From Clostridia bacterium (GTDB taxonomy: Bacteria; Bacillota; Clostridia; Christensenellales; Borkfalkiaceae), in assembly GCA_017628935.1 (NCBI GenBank), contig JAGBYC010000215.1, positions 1-6,258 of the forward strand: a stretch of 6,258 nucleotides of DNA. Reading direction: 5' to 3'. Positions within the stretch are counted from its first letter, which is position 1. The number at the start of each line of letters is the position of its first letter. The translations under genes and the position numbers were made by a program. Positions 4,982 to 6,258 of the stretch are shown in pieces. The notes below the pieces were generated by a model. That model did no database searches, was not told where the DNA came from, and saw nothing but the letters and a program-made list of their open reading frames with translations.

Positions 4982-6258
4982 ATGCAAGAAAGGGTAATTG
5001 AAAAACTAAAACTTATTGAAAAAGAGCAAAAACGCCGATACGACAACAACTTAATTTTGCGATATAACACTGGTAAAAAACGGCACCGTAAACAAATTGC
5101 ATTTCACAAATGCAAAAAGCGTAATAGATGGGTTTTTGGTGGTAATAGAACGGGTAAAACGGAATGCGGTGCCGTTGAAACTGTGTATCTTGCAAGGGGA
5201 ATTCACCCGTATAAAAAGAATAAAAATAACGTTTTTGGTTGGGTAGTTTCACTTTCTACACAAGTTCAGCGTGACGTTGCGCAAGAAAAAATTTTAAAGT
5301 ATTTAAATCCCGACTGGATTGTTGACGTAACTATGCTAAGTGGTAAAAAAGATAGTTTGTCAACGGGCGTAATTGACCAAATAAAAATAAAAAACGTGTT
5401 TGGTGGCGTGTCTACCATAGGTTTTAAAAGTTGCGACCAAGGACGTGAAAAATTTCAAGGTTCGTCGTTAGATTTCGTGTGGTTTGATGAAGAGCCACCC
5501 AAAGAAATTTACGACGAATGCCGTATGCGTGTACTTGATAAGCGTGGCGAAATTTTCGGCACAATGACGCCACTTAAAGGGCTAACCTTCGTTTACAACG
5601 AAATTTATTTAAACGAAAAAAATTCTAAAGAAGTTTGGTATGAGTTTATTGAGTGGGCAGATAACCCGTATTTAAGTAAAAAAGAAATAAAACTTTTAAC
5701 CGATAGTATGAGTGATAGCGAACTTAATTCGCGTAGGTACGGTTACTTTACGTCAGAAACTGGCCCAGTTTACCCAGAATTTAACGAAAACGTGCACGTA
5801 ATTGAGCCTTTTACCGTTCCTTTTGACTGGCAGGATACAATTTCTATCGACCCAGGGCTAAAAAATCCACTTTCTTGTCATTTTTACGCTTGTGATTACG
5901 ATGGCAACGTTTACGTTGTTGCCGAACATTATAAGGCAGGCTTAAGCGTTGAAGAGCACGCCGATATTATTAAAAAAATATGTAAAAATTTAGACTGGCG
6001 CGTTAATTTTCAAGGGAAGATTACTGCTTTAATTGACTCTGCAGCAAATCAAAAATCGTTAGCGTACAGTAAAAGCGTTGCCGAACTGTTTTTTGAAAAC
6101 GTAATTGCAGTAAACACTAACGTTAATAAAGACTTGTTTACGGGTTTAAACCGTGTAAAAAGTTATTTTAAAAACAATAAAATTTATATATTTTCAAACT
6201 GCGTTAATTTAATTCGCGAAATAAAATCGTATAGATGGGGTAACGATGACGCGCCTAT
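4982..6258 (+). CDS. terL: Phage terminase large subunit, partial (cut by the window end)
   Basis: This is the ATPase-nuclease motor that cuts concatemeric phage DNA and pumps it into the procapsid. The first 425 codons are present and the last codon is incomplete. The N-terminal ATPase shows Walker A GGNRTGKT (53-60), the run REKFQGSSLDFVWFDEEPP (155-173) with Walker B aspartate D169 and catalytic glutamate E170, and a coupling motif around GTMTPLKG (193-200). The C-terminal RNase-H-like nuclease begins with SIDPG (D290) and includes ALIDSAAN (D352). The final acidic residue, usually in a DHxxDA-type motif, would lie beyond the window. The motifs fit the Terminase_6-type large subunits of tailed phages. 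Full members are commonly about 400-500 residues, so little should be missing. The gene diverges from a reverse-strand surface-protein gene; no small-terminase gene is immediately upstream. It could belong to an active prophage, a remnant or a domesticated particle; the reading frame is intact as far as it is visible. Confidence 0.93.
   Translation, partial: MQERVIEKLKLIEKEQKRRYDNNLILRYNTGKKRHRKQIAFHKCKKRNRWVFGGNRTGKTECGAVETVYLARGIHPYKKNKNNVFGWVVSLSTQVQRDVAQEKILKYLNPDWIVDVTMLSGKKDSLSTGVIDQIKIKNVFGGVSTIGFKSCDQGREKFQGSSLDFVWFDEEPPKEIYDECRMRVLDKRGEIFGTMTPLKGLTFVYNEIYLNEKNSKEVWYEFIEWADNPYLSKKEIKLLTDSMSDSELNSRRYGYFTSETGPVYPEFNENVHVIEPFTVPFDWQDTISIDPGLKNPLSCHFYACDYDGNVYVVAEHYKAGLSVEEHADIIKKICKNLDWRVNFQGKITALIDSAANQKSLAYSKSVAELFFENVIAVNTNVNKDLFTGLNRVKSYFKNNKIYIFSNCVNLIREIKSYRWGNDDAP

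Noticed and set aside
5013..5252. Leftward open frame inside the terminase gene
   Set aside because: It is antisense to the well-supported Walker A region of the terminase and has no recognisable start signal or domain.
1..6258. CRISPR array, tRNA, rRNA or insertion sequence
   Set aside because: I saw no regularly spaced repeats, no cloverleaf or rRNA-like stretches, no transposase motifs and no long terminal inverted repeats.

Overview
This is an AT-rich stretch of bacterial DNA, most likely from a low-GC Gram-positive (Bacillota, Clostridia-like) genome. The evidence is the base composition, strong GGAGG/AAGG-type ribosome binding sites, TTGAAA/TATAAT-like promoters, a Bacillus/Clostridium-type LexA operator, and three exported proteins (one lipoprotein, two anchored by a C-terminal membrane helix). 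No genus can be named from the window. All genes read with the standard code.

Layout. At the left, a small cysteine-rich lipoprotein gene (110-730, +) converges on a large surface-protein gene (770-3343, -). They share a bidirectional terminator at 741-771. The large gene encodes an 857-residue protein: signal peptide, NHL/beta-propeller-like body, SH3-like segments and a C-terminal membrane anchor. It starts from its own promoter at 3372-3399. A 370-bp divergent intergenic region (3344-3713) follows. It holds a perfect SOS (LexA) operator, promoter-like elements on both strands, a terminator-like hairpin, a 10-bp palindrome and a good promoter for the next gene.

On the right, a 152-residue helical protein (3714-4172, +), possibly a sigma-region-4/ArpU-type phage regulator, ends exactly where a 244-residue exported, membrane-anchored SH3-like protein (4173-4907, -) ends. 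Divergent from the latter, a phage terminase large subunit begins at 4982 (+) and runs off the right edge after 425 codons, before the end of its nuclease domain.

Interpretation. The terminase marks the right end as the start of a prophage or prophage-derived packaging region. The 152-residue protein and the LexA operator would fit the control region of an SOS-responsive element, but no integrase, portal, capsid or lysis gene is visible, so the phage reading rests on one well-recognised gene. The three exported proteins look like host-surface or cargo genes; two share SH3-like segments and C-terminal anchoring. Across all of this the tetranucleotide GATC does not occur once, which is the clearest unexplained pattern in the window.
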